Below, piece by piece: positions 14,801-25,180 of a stretch of DNA of 64,000 nucleotides. Source of the DNA: Acanthaster planci (lineage: Eukaryota; Echinodermata; Asteroidea; Valvatida; Acanthasteridae). The position numbers and the translations under genes are program-made. Location: assembly GCF_001949145.1 (NCBI RefSeq), contig NW_019091386.1:828810-892809 (forward strand), written 5' to 3'. Position 1 is the stretch's first letter. Every line of letters starts with the position of its first letter. The notes beneath the pieces were generated by a model. It had not been told where the DNA came from. It saw only the letters and a list, made by a program, of their open reading frames with translations, and searched no databases.

Positions 14801-17800
14801 TTCGCATCAAATCCGTGATATGTCAAGCTGTAGAAATTGGCAGAACATCCATGAGTAACAGAGACTGCAGAGTTTGGACATGTGCCAAATCGGAGGATGA
14901 GCCCCCCCCCCATGCTGAGGTTCCGATACCTCCGTCACGCACGGGCGATTTTCGTCAGAGGCTCTGCTGATTTGCATACAGTAGATCTTAATGCTAATTC
15001 TGGAAGCTGGGGGGGCTGATGTCAACTGTACTATAGCTTTATTAATCTGATTCTCTCAAAGTGACATCTCTGTTCAGTTGTTGTTGAGAATCCTGTACAA
15101 TGAATCCGCTAGCCTGTCAGTCTGCAGACAGGAGGACCTTTGTCAGAAATGAGGTCCAGCTGTCTTGAGCGCCTCATTGATTGGTAAATATTTGCCACTG
15201 GTGGTAACTTGTAGTGATGGGAGAATGACTCATGCCCAACACCCCTCCTTTTTTTTTTTTAATGTAAGGGCTTGAAGTTGTGGGCGTTTTTTCTTGTCTG
15301 GTTGTGTTCCACCCACATTGGCTTCCACCTTAACAGTTACAAGTGTTGTACCGGTAACTTCTACATGTACTTGTATGTTGGACCATGGGGGGGGGACAAT
15401 AGAAGGCAGATCTGGAACAGGAGTAAAATTTCATCCAGGCTGGAAGTCTCGTCTCGCATCATAGACATGTACATGTGACGAGGACAGACATCCCCCCCTC
15501 CCAGTTCTTGAACTTGTTGTAGTTGTTGTACCCGATGCTGGCTCTACCTTCCTTGGAGTCCGAATGGCCTTGCCTTTACTTTGCGAGGTGATATTTGAAT
15601 GAGTTGACCCCCGTGTCAGAGGTCACAGGGACAACAAGTTACTGGTAGCCGTTCCCGGGCCGTCTCCAAAGTGCCTTGCTGTGGCTAGAGTTGACACATG
15701 CGTCCATGAAAGCTACAAGCCTGTGGCTTGATGCATCCCCTATAGGCTTACGTGTAATTTTCAGCCATAGCCAATTAAGTTGGGCACAGCCTCAGACTCG
15801 TCTGCTATCAAATGGTGAGGCCCTGCTCTAAACTAGCGGTAGTTCTGAATGGGATTTACAGCCTTCACTTACAAAGTATTGAGAGAGAGAAAAAGTTGTC
15901 ACTTGTCAAAGTTCTGTTGAAGTGTGGGCTAACGTAACACTTTTTTCTTCCTCCGTGTGACACCTCTCGGTTTGGTTGAGGTGTGGAGTTCTCAGAACCT
16001 CATTGACTCTGATCCTGTGTGTTTCTTGTAAGTTTTGGTACATGTACAACAGATGTCTTCAAGGACGCTTTTAGGAGCATGGTGATACCCCGGTATAATC
16101 TGATTGCCCTAATCCCCACAGTTTCAAGTGACTCCTTAAATCCACCCCAAAAGCTCAGATCTCCTCTGCCCCGATGAATAGGCTCCCCTCAGGAGAGCAA
16201 AAGGTTTCCCCTTTAATCTCCCGGAGCATAAGGTGTAGGTGGTAGACAGCAGGGCGTTTTGGGATTATAGACCTCAGGAAAAGGAGCTTAGCATTAAAAG
16301 AGCATTAATCCTCTGCATTATGTCTAGGGTAAAATGCTGTTAACATAGCATGTGTCAGTCAGAGGAATAGGTGTGTAGGTTGTAACTCTGGAGTGGATGG
16401 TGTTATATCATTGTGTGAAATATGGAGACATGTGAAAAATATCTGACTTTGGATGGATTTCTTTGAAACAAGATTCCATATATGTCTTACTTGCAGTAGG
16501 TTCTTTTCCCATCAGCTTAACTTCTTTCCCTACTTCACTTTTCTCAGGAAAAAGCAATGACCGAAGCAGTGCTGGCCTCTGTCATATTTTGTCTGGTTAA
16601 TAAAGCGCTCGATTTTGAGATCATGACCAAGTACATGTGCATCTGCAAGGAACGAGAATGCCCAAATAAGTACAGGAAGTGAATGTACAAGATAATTACG
16701 TGTTTGTCTGGTTTAATTTGATGTGAGTTTCATAGGTTTAAATATAAACCCAACTTGGAGGACATTGGTATCCTGTTTTCTTAGAGATCAAGGCATTTAA
16801 TAACCACCCCCCCACCAAAATTGATTCTACTCCACAAACGTGCAGAGTATTTGAAGTGTAACAATCTCATGTAAACTAAGGCCTTACTCCAAAGTTGTGG
16901 CTATGGCTGGCAATATATAATCAACATGCACATCTGTGGAATCCACGGCTCTCGACTGTAGCCGTAACCAGTGCATACAAACTCAGCCCAGCCCATCTGA
17001 GGGATCTGGCCACTATACATGCACCAGTACAGTCATTTTACTGTCTGCAAGTGTGCCTCCTCATGCTGCCACCATTGACCTCCCCAAGCAAATCTAACTG
17101 TTAACAGCACAAACACAGGGCAGGCTCAACAGTAGTCAGTGCCCACTGTGAAACCATTAGCACCAATTATCCCCCCATTAGCATTAACTCCAGATCACTG
17201 ATGATAATGGAGAGCCTTGCCATCACATGTTGGGAGATTATGGGAAGGATTAATTGGATGAACTGTTGGGCACCAGTGTACTTTGGATCATGTTTTGTCC
17301 AGGACTCATGTTCAATTTCTCAGAGGTGTCTGAGATCCGACAAGAGAGAAATGGATGTCTACATGTAACATGTCTGCAGTGCAGGGAGATTTGTGAATTG
17401 TCAATCATGACAGGCTCAAAATTCAGAAATTGGCTCCCTGAAGAAATTTCTCCTCGATATTGTTTTTTTTCTCTTTTTCTCTCTCCGTGCCAATGGAGAA
17501 GGAGACTCCCTTCCACCATATGCACCTGTAGGAGGATCTCAGTTCGCTTGAAGTGACAAGGTGCATGGCTGGGCAATTCTTTTTCCGTCAAGCATTTGCT
17601 CAAGTTTCAAATCGCAGTTCATGGTACATCTTTTCACTTTGATCCTCTTTGAACAAGAGTGGCTCACACATTCACCTGTTGATTCTCTTCTGGATATCCT
17701 CCCCCCAATGTCGTCATCGCCACGCCTCTATTTGACATCCATATACATCTATATAAAGGCATGTAGCTGAACATCTGGTTTGGCTTGACGAACAGTCAAA

Positions 17801-18919
17801 GTCAGATCTCTGCATGCCACATCAGTCGAACAGGAAACGGCACTGCACTTTCTTCTCAGAGGGTGCGCGAAAATGTCACAACGGCAGAGAAATTAGTGGA
17901 CTTCCTCAGAGTTTGCTGGAAGCAGCGATTCTCATGTCAATAAATTGATTCCTCGATATCTGCCCCGAACATTCCGGATGGAAAGCTAATGTTTCCAATT
18001 ACATGTAGTAATACAAAATTAGGCAAGGGACATCCATTTATTATATTTTCTTCATCTTCTGTTGAGTCAGTGGAGAAATTGATTTTTCCCCCCCAAAAAA
18101 ACTGAATCCAAAGCGTGCATTTTCAGATTATTTTGTTCACAGAAAAGTTCCAATTTCATGACAGTTGTCACAATCTAAAATGAGTCAGCCTTGATTATGC
18201 ACACAACTTTTCCACATGAAAGACTTACCACCTTTCCAATCTGTCTGCCTGTGTCCAAATTCATCGCCAGCTGTCCTTTTCTTTTTACTTTGCAGCCACG
18301 AGCTGTGAGCATTTTCCCAAAGCCCCAGGAAATGTACGCTAACCTCATCTTTCCCGTTCTCAATCACGAATCACGCCAGTGACAGTTGCATTTCCGAGCC
18401 CGAGAGAAACGGATGAGTAAACAGCGGTGACGGACCTTCTCTCTCTCTCGTTTGGTAGGAAAATCTGTCAGGGTTGATGTGGCGCATCTACCAAGCTCTC
18501 TTTTTTGGAAGTCAGTACACGTCCGATTTTTTAAACTTTTTTTATTTGAACGAGGTGATAAATTTCGGTCCAGGCAAATAATGGAAGCAGTCGGTCAACA
18601 AAGACAGCTCAAGAGGAAGGAGATTTCAAGTATTCTTCCGCTGTTCCCTTTTCCGACAGAGTGAAGTGTGAAAAGCTGAGTTGTGGCCGGCGTCCAGTGG
18701 GGAAAAATAGGAGGAAGACCCAAAATGCGGGTTGAAGTCCCAGGTGGACTTCTGGCATGACATATCTGCCATCCCCAGCTTTGAGAACACAAAGGCCCAA
18801 GGGTCTCAGGCCAGGGCTGGCCTCCTGCCTTAGGCAGTGGCATTGTAAAATCTCAGCTTGAGGGCAAGCCCAGATTTACCCACCATGCATTTAGGAAAAA
18901 TGGGAGGGGGGAGGAAATA

Positions 18920-19284
18920 AGCCTTTTGCGAGTTAACTTTAACCCAAATCTGGTACACTGAGTTCTTTAAATTCACATGAACATAACAACTTGAATTCTC
19001 CTTACTATTTAACCACTGTTGCTATACCTCGTGATTCGGGGCAAGCTTTTGCTTACCGGTAGTTACATAAGAGATGCCATGCAACAGTCCACTGTTCTGA
19101 ATGGATAAGGAGGGCACAAAGGAACCAGTTCATTCCAGAGATGGTGGTTGCTATGCGAAAGCTTGCCCCGAATCACGAGGTATAGCAACAATGTCTTTAG
19201 TCTGGGGAATTCAAATCGTTAAGTTTATGTGCAGTCAGGTAACTCAGTGCACCAGATTTTATTCAAATTCAACTCACAAATGGC
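18920..19284. mobile_element. Foldback (MITE-like) element, copy 1
   Basis: This stretch of about 365 bp is one large imperfect palindrome. The left arm (18920-19052) is complementary to the right arm (19155-19284), with about 100 nt between. The innermost 31 nt match perfectly (19018-19048 against 19159-19189), including ggggcaagctt and its complement. The outer ends start agcc and finish ggct. It has no coding capacity, which fits a nonautonomous MITE or foldback transposon. A diverged copy lies at 29290-29623. The family was not identified, and the target-site duplication is not clear. Confidence 0.8.
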
Positions 19285-21653
19285 TTGTTTGACCTCTTCA
19301 AAAGCATAACCAAACCGCACTTTCGCATTAAACGTTAATCCATTGAAGAGTCATCTTTTTTTTCACACACGTGACTCAGCCTTCCAAAATGAGTCGCAAT
19401 TTGCAAGAAGTACTTTTCAGTTGCCAGCCTTTGAAGACATGTTTTAAAGTAGAAATCACCAGGAACTCTAAAAGGAGGCAAAACTGAGTGATCTGTCAAA
19501 ATGAGGAATAATCTTTGTGTCGAAAAAACAAATGTTAAGTGAATGAAAACTTTTATACTTCGGACTCATTTTGTCAGATCATGGAGCTAGAATAACATGC
19601 TGTCAGTCTGTGGTGAGGCCTTCCATTTCTCATAAGTCACCCCATTGGCCAGCAGCCATCCCTGTTGTTTGTTTTGCCAAGTCAATATCATCTGTATGGC
19701 ACAAAGATATGCCGACTTCAGAACTACAGGAAGATAGAGAGATTCAATCCCCTTTTACAACTTAAACAAACAAATCACCCAGGAAAAGGGCACCAGACCA
19801 CCCAGCAATCCAGTCAAATCAGTGCCTTGGATGGATATTGAAATATCTAGCTCAGCCATGCCTGTCTGGTTATTGTAGGTCTTTCAAGAAAGGGAGAGTT
19901 TAAATTGATAAAGTCTGGTTAGGGCAAGAGGTGTCCTTGACAGGGGCCACCATGTGTGGGGGTATTCCCCTGTTTCCTGCCCACTGAGTTATAGTCTTGT
20001 AGCAAGATGCTGCTGTTTGTAAATGGATTAAAACTCGTCCACTAAAAAGACAGCATTACCACACCTGAGCTGCTACTGCATCATGCACGAACTGCTAGCT
20101 GTTCTTGTGTGATGGATCACAATCAGAAACAAACCGCAAGGGGTCTGGTACCGGTTTGCGATAGTGTGACATAGCGCTGTCTCTTGATGATAAGCTACGA
20201 TTCCTGACAAACGGTAGCATCTGGCAGTTAGACAGAATTCTTAGTTTAAAGCCCCAGAGCTGCTATCATTGAGTGCAGAGCATTGATTCTTCACCGGGCA
20301 CCAAAAAATATTGGCTCAAGCAAAACTCGGTTACCGGTGAAAAGTCGTGCATTGTTAATATGTGTCTGTCCTGACTGATCCTCAGTTGTAATAAATGCAT
20401 ATATTATGCTGAGCAATTATAATTCAGCTATGCAGATACTGTGTCCAGGATCTGCAACGTCGGTTGAAACTTGCAACATTGATTGAATTCATTTATTTTT
20501 TTTCATTCTTGCTGGGGGGGGGTTTTCAAATCTTAAAATCCTCCTCCCGGAGCTGGGGTAATTTTATTACGGGTTGGAAATTATGCTTCTGCATGCAGGT
20601 CAGCATTTGATACAAAGATTCCCCTAAAGTGAGACCAGAAAACAATTCCCTTAGGAAAAAACTGGGGTTTGAAAAATGCCTTATATGACAAAACTAGGGT
20701 GTACTTTTCAATTGAAACCATCTTCCCTTTATCACTTCCTAAATTCCGTAAAGAGAGTAAATTCTCGATCTTGGTAAGTGACTGTTTCCTCCACAGTTGA
20801 CATATTTGGTGTTTACACTGCCAGACTGTGAGCCCTCTGTAAGACTAACATTTTTCTTACATCGGCTGTGCATTGAAAGTCAAGCGCAATGCCAACAGAC
20901 TCGCAGCTAAACTCAGCCCCAGTAAGTTTCCCCCTCCGGTCGTCATCAAAAAAAGGAAAATAAACCTTTTCATGCGCCCCGCTGGAAGATCAACAGTTCG
21001 TGCATGTATTTACGGTGCCCTCGATAGTGTGAATGCCAAGGAGGCACGGAGAGAGGACAAAAGTGACCCCTGGCCCAGTAACAGCAAAATGAAGTCACAG
21101 ATTTGCGCGGCGTGGTTTAGCTTAGTCGTGCGCGAGTAATCAAATGTGAAATATGGAGTTATTGAAAATTTCTTAATCAGATCTTGCGGGGGGGGGGGAA
21201 AGGAATGAGGAGGGAGGCATTCACTTTTGAAAGTAACATTGATGTGAGTGCTACTGTACCAGTACCAATGTTGGCCCAGTGCAGTATGGGTTATGGTTGG
21301 TTGAATAGCCAACCGTCTTGATGTAGCTGGAATATTTAACCCCCATTTCCCTGTTATTGAGTTCAGGAATCAGGATTATTTCTTTCTGGTGAAATCTGAT
21401 ATTGTCACAGCTTTTTCACGTATAGAAAAATTGTATTTATTTCTCATCGAGGTAAATTTGCCTCAGCTATTGATGAAACAGTGACACTGCTGTGAGAAAC
21501 GAAAGAACCAACTCGCCCTGTGAGTCCTGTGATTGTCGTCAGATTTCTTGCCCCAGTTAGAGAGGGCTTGAGAGATGAGTCGAATTGTAACAGTTATTTG
21601 TAATTTATGAGAAATTATTGCTCTAATAGGTTTTATCCTGCCGTTTCCCACAG

Positions 21654-21725
21654 GGATCTCAGCAACAACAAGCTCATGTTGATCTCACGGAAGCTATTCA
21701 GAGGAACAGGGCTTCTCCGAAACTT
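21654..21725 (+). CDS. slit: slit exon: domain 1, fourth LRR (partial gene)
   Basis: This 72-nt exon encodes one 24-residue leucine-rich repeat, beginning DLSNNKLMLISRKLF and ending LLRN. It matches the D1 repeat that in vertebrate Slits begins DLSENQI and contains RKAF (recalled family knowledge). The acceptor is a pyrimidine-rich tract ending cccacag and the donor is gtaagt. The first base completes a Leu codon begun in the preceding exon and the last two bases begin the next, so both flanking introns are phase 2. It is the first slit exon I can recognise in the window. The signal peptide, LRRNT1 and LRRs 1-3 should lie further 5'. Slit is a secreted extracellular protein, and the LRR forms part of the concave solenoid. 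Identity as an LRR exon is very secure, and as slit it rests on the whole series of exons. Confidence 0.94.
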
Positions 21726-22155
21726 GTAAGTTATGATTTTTATTGGGTGGGATAATTGGAGACAACGGAATTAGATCAGGGTCACACGCATGACCTCTCA
21801 GGTCTTGTACATGTAGCAGTACTCTAGTAACCAGTAACGCGGCCTCTTGTGGATATCTTCAACAGTCAAAAATCACCTTCTTGGGCTAATCAGTGAGTGT
21901 CATTTCACAATGGTGTAGCTCTCCTCAGGCTCCCTGAGCCGCAGAACCTCCGGTGCGATACATGACTGTTAGACCCGAGCAACGTTATGACAAACCCTGA
22001 CCACTTCCCGTGGGACTTCTCCATGACTTTGAACGTCACCTGACTGTTCGAAGAATATGCATATACGTTCATTGGATGGCATCGTTCCAGTGTAAAGGAA
22101 TAATGTCATTAGATTTTTATGCCTGGATCGTTCGCCTCTCTCCCTGTAACCCCAG
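21726..22155 (+). other. slit intron between D1 LRR exons (430 nt)
   Basis: Donor gtaagt, acceptor ending accccag, phase 2. It includes one TACATGTA site near 21808. Nothing else is recognised. Confidence 0.9.
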
Positions 22156-22227
22156 GAACCTGGAGTACAACCAGATCACGTGTATAATTGACGGTGCCTT
22201 CAGACCTCTGAGAATGTTGGAGAGATT
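22156..22227 (+). CDS. slit: slit exon: domain 1, fifth LRR
   Basis: A 72-nt exon encoding one LRR: NLEYNQITCIIDGAF followed by RPLRMLER. It corresponds to the vertebrate Slit D1 repeat with the signature LDYNQISCIEDGAF (family knowledge). The acceptor is accccag and the donor gtgagt. It is 430 nt downstream of the previous exon and in the same frame, with phase-2 introns on both sides. The Cys in the NQITCI position is shared with vertebrate Slits and is not one of the cap cysteines. Nothing is broken, and the length is exactly one repeat. Confidence 0.95.
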
Positions 22228-22487
22228 GTGAGTACTTGAGCTCATCTTTCAGTTCACAGAGAAATTCTACTTGCCATTTTGCATACAAATCAAACACTCT
22301 CCTCCCTTAGACGGTTATAAACATTGTTGTTGTTTTTTTCTATGAAAAGATAAGACTTCAGTAACTGAGATGAATCTCATCAGAAGCTGTGTTAACTAAT
22401 GCCTGGCAGGGTGACATTGGTATTTTCAGCATGAGCTGATGTCATCACTGTGTAATAATCTTTTGTCGACCGGGGTCTGTGTCGTAG

Positions 22488-22559
22488 GTCTCTGAGTAAC
22501 AACAATCTGACCACGCTAAGCAGCAGCAGCTTCACTCACATGACGTACCTCAAGACGTT
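22488..22559 (+). CDS. slit: slit exon: domain 1, sixth LRR
   Basis: A 72-nt exon encoding SLSNNNLTTLSSSSF followed by THMTYLKT. It matches the last D1 repeat of Slits, in which NNNIT and SFNHM recur (family knowledge). The acceptor gtcgtag has a short pyrimidine tract and the donor is gtaagt. The intron before it is only 260 nt, the shortest in the window. It contains an N-L-T sequon, a possible N-glycosylation site on this secreted protein. The run of four Ser codons (agc repeated) is slightly unusual. Both introns are phase 2 and the frame is continuous into the LRRCT exon. Confidence 0.95.
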
Positions 22560-23441
22560 GTAAGTACCTCAGGATAACTATGCAGCTATTGGCACTCAAG
22601 GTGCTTCCTCATTATTAACCCCGCTCACTGGGCAGATAAAGCAAACTGGTCGCAGACTCCTCCACATTTTCATTTTTGTCTGCCCCTCTAGGGGGAAACA
22701 TTTTTCCACCGATCTAGAAACCTGGCACGCGCTGCTCACAGGAAGTACATGTATGTGTGTTTCACTGATTGCATTTTAGCTGGGCCCCAGAGTTGAAAGG
22801 TCACTTGTTGAGCTTCATTTCTGTGAAAGTTTAGCAGTACTGGCCAAGGACATTCAGTCAGGTGGTCCAGACGGAAAACAGTTTTGAATTAAGAGAGGGG
22901 GGGCCCTTTGGTATAGACGCTTCAGACATTTTAATTTGCCCAAAATAGGAAATGAAGATAAAGGACTTTTAAAGATTTGACTCCAAAAAAACGTTGCCCT
23001 TTTGCCCCATTGATTAATCTAACCCTGGCCAATTCCTCCTCGTTAACAAATCTGACCAAGCAAATGGAAATGCAAACATTAGAGAATATGAATACTGTGT
23101 TTGGATAACAGAAAGAAACGGTTTTCAGAAATATTTCTTGAAATGTACTAAAAATGAGGCTTTTCCTGATAAGGTTCTCCCACTCTTTCAGCTTTTGACA
23201 AAAGGTCACAACAATATCAACAAAAGCAAATAAGAAACATTCTGTATTGCTTTGAGTACGAGTTTGGTGAAAGACTTCATATCAAGCACTCTGCGATTGA
23301 GTACGAGTTTGGTGAAAGACTTCATATCAAGCACTTTGCGATTCGCATTCCTCAGAACTCTTGGAGACATCCTGAAAGCATTTGCAAGCTTTTTTTTTTT
23401 CTCGATATTTCTTCTCTCTTTCTGCGTCCCCTTACCTGCAG
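22560..23441 (+). other. slit intron before the D1 LRRCT exon (882 nt)
   Basis: Donor gtaagt, acceptor cctgcag, phase 2. It contains a TACATGTA site near 22746 and a 45-bp tandem duplication at 23254-23343. A long pyrimidine stretch, including a run of T, lies just before the acceptor. Confidence 0.9.
23254..23343. repeat. 45-bp tandem duplication (two units)
   Basis: Two adjacent 45-nt units (23254-23298 and 23299-23343) differ at a single base (actctgc against actttgc). They lie in the slit intron about 100 nt upstream of the D1 LRRCT acceptor. The near identity implies a recent duplication. Confidence 0.92.
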
Positions 23442-23605
23442 ACGTCTGGCAGGAAATGACTTGTACTGCGATTGCTACCTGGGCTGGTTCGCCAGCTGGC
23501 TGCGGCTGCACCCGCGGCTGGCCCTGTCCACGCGCTGCTCCCACCCTCGCCAGTTCCGGGGCTTGAAGATCCCCGAGCTGCAGGTGGGCGACTTCAGATG
23601 CTCAG
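23442..23605 (+). CDS. slit: slit exon: domain 1 C-terminal cap (LRRCT1)
   Basis: This 164-nt exon encodes the disulfide-bonded C-terminal cap of D1. It starts RLAGNDLYCDCYLGWF, continues with SWLRLHPRLALSTRC, and ends GDFRCS. The four expected LRRCT cysteines are visible: the CDC pair, the Cys of STRC and the Cys of FRC. Trp residues at GWF and SWL are typical of the family. The acceptor is cctgcag and the donor gtgaga. The 5' intron is phase 2 and the 3' intron phase 1, marking the domain boundary. The exon is GC-rich, with mainly G or C at third positions, unlike the AT-richer introns. A 45-bp tandem duplication lies about 100 nt upstream, outside the exon. Confidence 0.96.
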
Positions 23606-25038
23606 GTGAGAAGATGGGTTTCCTTTCTTTCTTTTGTCCTGTTGTTTTGATTTCTTTTTGAAGCCTTGTTGACTCAATCCCAGACTCTAACCCAGAACAG
23701 CCCACATCTTGGCTGAAAGACACCTTGAAGCCAGATTTGTAACAACCATGATGTTTTTGTAAATTTAAAGCTCTGCCCAAGCTTTTTTGTGTACATTTTG
23801 GTTGGGGGAGAGATGTTTGGATGGGGATTGTAGAGTGATCTTGGGGAATTATTTTAGGTTAAAGGCATGAAATACAACAATGGATCACTTGCCATCGGAC
23901 TAGGTACATTACAACTTGAGCTACTAAATGTGTTTGTAAATTTAAACAATAAAAAGGTTCCACAATGGGATGTAAGAGTTCCAATTATCAAGGTGGTTTT
24001 TTTTTCCAGGTTTGCGTAAAGGTGCAAAAAAAAAAGGTCCTAGCATTTTTTCAAAAAGAACAATTGATAACGTGTCCCGGGTTGAGGGGTGGAGGGTGGA
24101 ACCCAGCTGATTAACACCAATGATAAATCGTGTCAGTATTTAACATCGTGCGATTCATTCACTTCAGGTCCCCCTTGGCAGTTGGGTTAGATGCAAAAAT
24201 GAGCTGAAGTCCTTGGAAGCCTGCCTTTGAAGATAACCAAAAAAAATGGCCGCCTGCTTGAAAAATGCTCCTTGGTATTTCCACCGCCGGGGAAACTTTG
24301 GCAAGCTCCCTTTTCCTTCACACACCCTTCATTTCTCGTCACAGGTTACCCCCGTTTCAACATTCAACCTGGCATGTTGTTCCCCTCCCCACACGACAGC
24401 CTCTCAAGATTCCCCTTCCTCCATCCCATTCAAAACGCCATCCCGACCGCACTCGTGAATTGTTATCGAACCGGCCCACAGCCATCTATGGCAAGCTGGA
24501 CACGGCTGGAACGTGCCCACTCACAGGAAAAGTGGCTTCCTGACCATGTTTCAGCTGATCAGGAGAAGTGTGCTTCAGGATCTAGGCCAACCTCTTATTT
24601 ATCACTCGAGAGGGGTCTGGCCAGTTGAGCCCTTGTGCACATTAGTGTGCAATTGCCGCAAATTTCACCCCACCTCATTTATGGAGCATCTGCACCGCGC
24701 TGATAGTGCGGCGTGACTCAGTTGTGCCCAGCCGCATTTCGGACACTTGGCTCTGATTTGAGTGAAAAGCTCACATCACCCCTCCCTCTCAAAGGAAAAC
24801 TGTCGTGTCCACCTAAGCCAGTGTTCAAAGCGGTTGTGACTGTGGCTCTTTACCCATTGGCATTCTAATACCACATGCCAAAGCCGGTCACAATTGAGCA
24901 TGACCTGTGCCCAGTGCATTTAACTTTACTGTTACTCTTTAACAAAAAAACAAACTTTGAAATCTGTCCCGCTAAGTTTACCAAACCATTGTTGGTGCCT
25001 GTCACTGACCTTTCGTCTCTGACCTTGGTCACACGCAG
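23606..25038 (+). other. slit inter-domain intron D1/D2 (1433 nt)
   Basis: Donor gtgaga, acceptor cacacgcag, phase 1. Because it is phase 1, reading through the donor stays open for only about 18 codons, to 23661. The open frames at 24227-24628 and nearby overlap in several frames and show no domain. I see no gene or RNA here. Confidence 0.9.
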
Positions 25039-25180
25039 GTGAAGAGGACCACGAGGTCATGTGCAAGGTCAAGCCTCTGTGTCCGGCTGGCTGCGCGTGC
25101 AACTCGGAGAACGTGGTGGACTGTCGGGGTATCGGTCTCACTGAACTGCCCACGACCTTCCCGGATCGAGCCGTGGAACT
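25039..25180 (+). CDS. slit: slit exon: inter-domain linker and domain 2 N-terminal cap (LRRNT2)
   Basis: A 142-nt exon. After an acidic linker ([11 protein letters not shown]) it encodes the LRRNT cap with Cys pattern C-x3-C-x-C-x7-C ([15 protein letters not shown]), then [19 protein letters not shown]. Vertebrate Slits have the equivalent VDCRGKGLTEIP (family knowledge). An additional Cys in EVMCK may take part in the inter-domain disulfide known in Slits. That role is an inference. The acceptor is cacacgcag. The first two bases finish a Gly codon (phase 1 on the 5' side), and the exon ends two bases into a Leu codon before donor gtgagt (phase 2). It opens D2, the domain that binds the first Ig domain of Robo in studied Slits. 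An 18.9-kb intron follows. Confidence 0.95.

Larger units (their letters stand above)
1..21653 (+). other. No exon recognised; presumed slit intron sequence upstream of the fourth D1 LRR
   Basis: I searched this stretch for LRR-type exons (acceptor, about 72 nt with an N-x-L core, donor) and for the LRRNT cysteine pattern and found none. The preceding D1 repeats are therefore probably 5' of the window. It contains a (CT)9 start, many homopolymer runs of C, G, A and T, over a dozen TACATGTA sites, an (AAT)n-hairpin element (11795-11870) and a foldback element (18920-19284). Open frames here, such as 3456-4034 and 10450-11010, show no recognisable domain. A missed short exon or an upstream unrelated gene end cannot be excluded. 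Confidence 0.6.

Noticed and set aside
20761-20930. Donor-like gtaagt sites near 20774 and 20923 considered as ends of a missing D1 LRR exon
   Set aside because: The 72 nt before each do not encode an LRR (no N-x-L core or Leu spacing).
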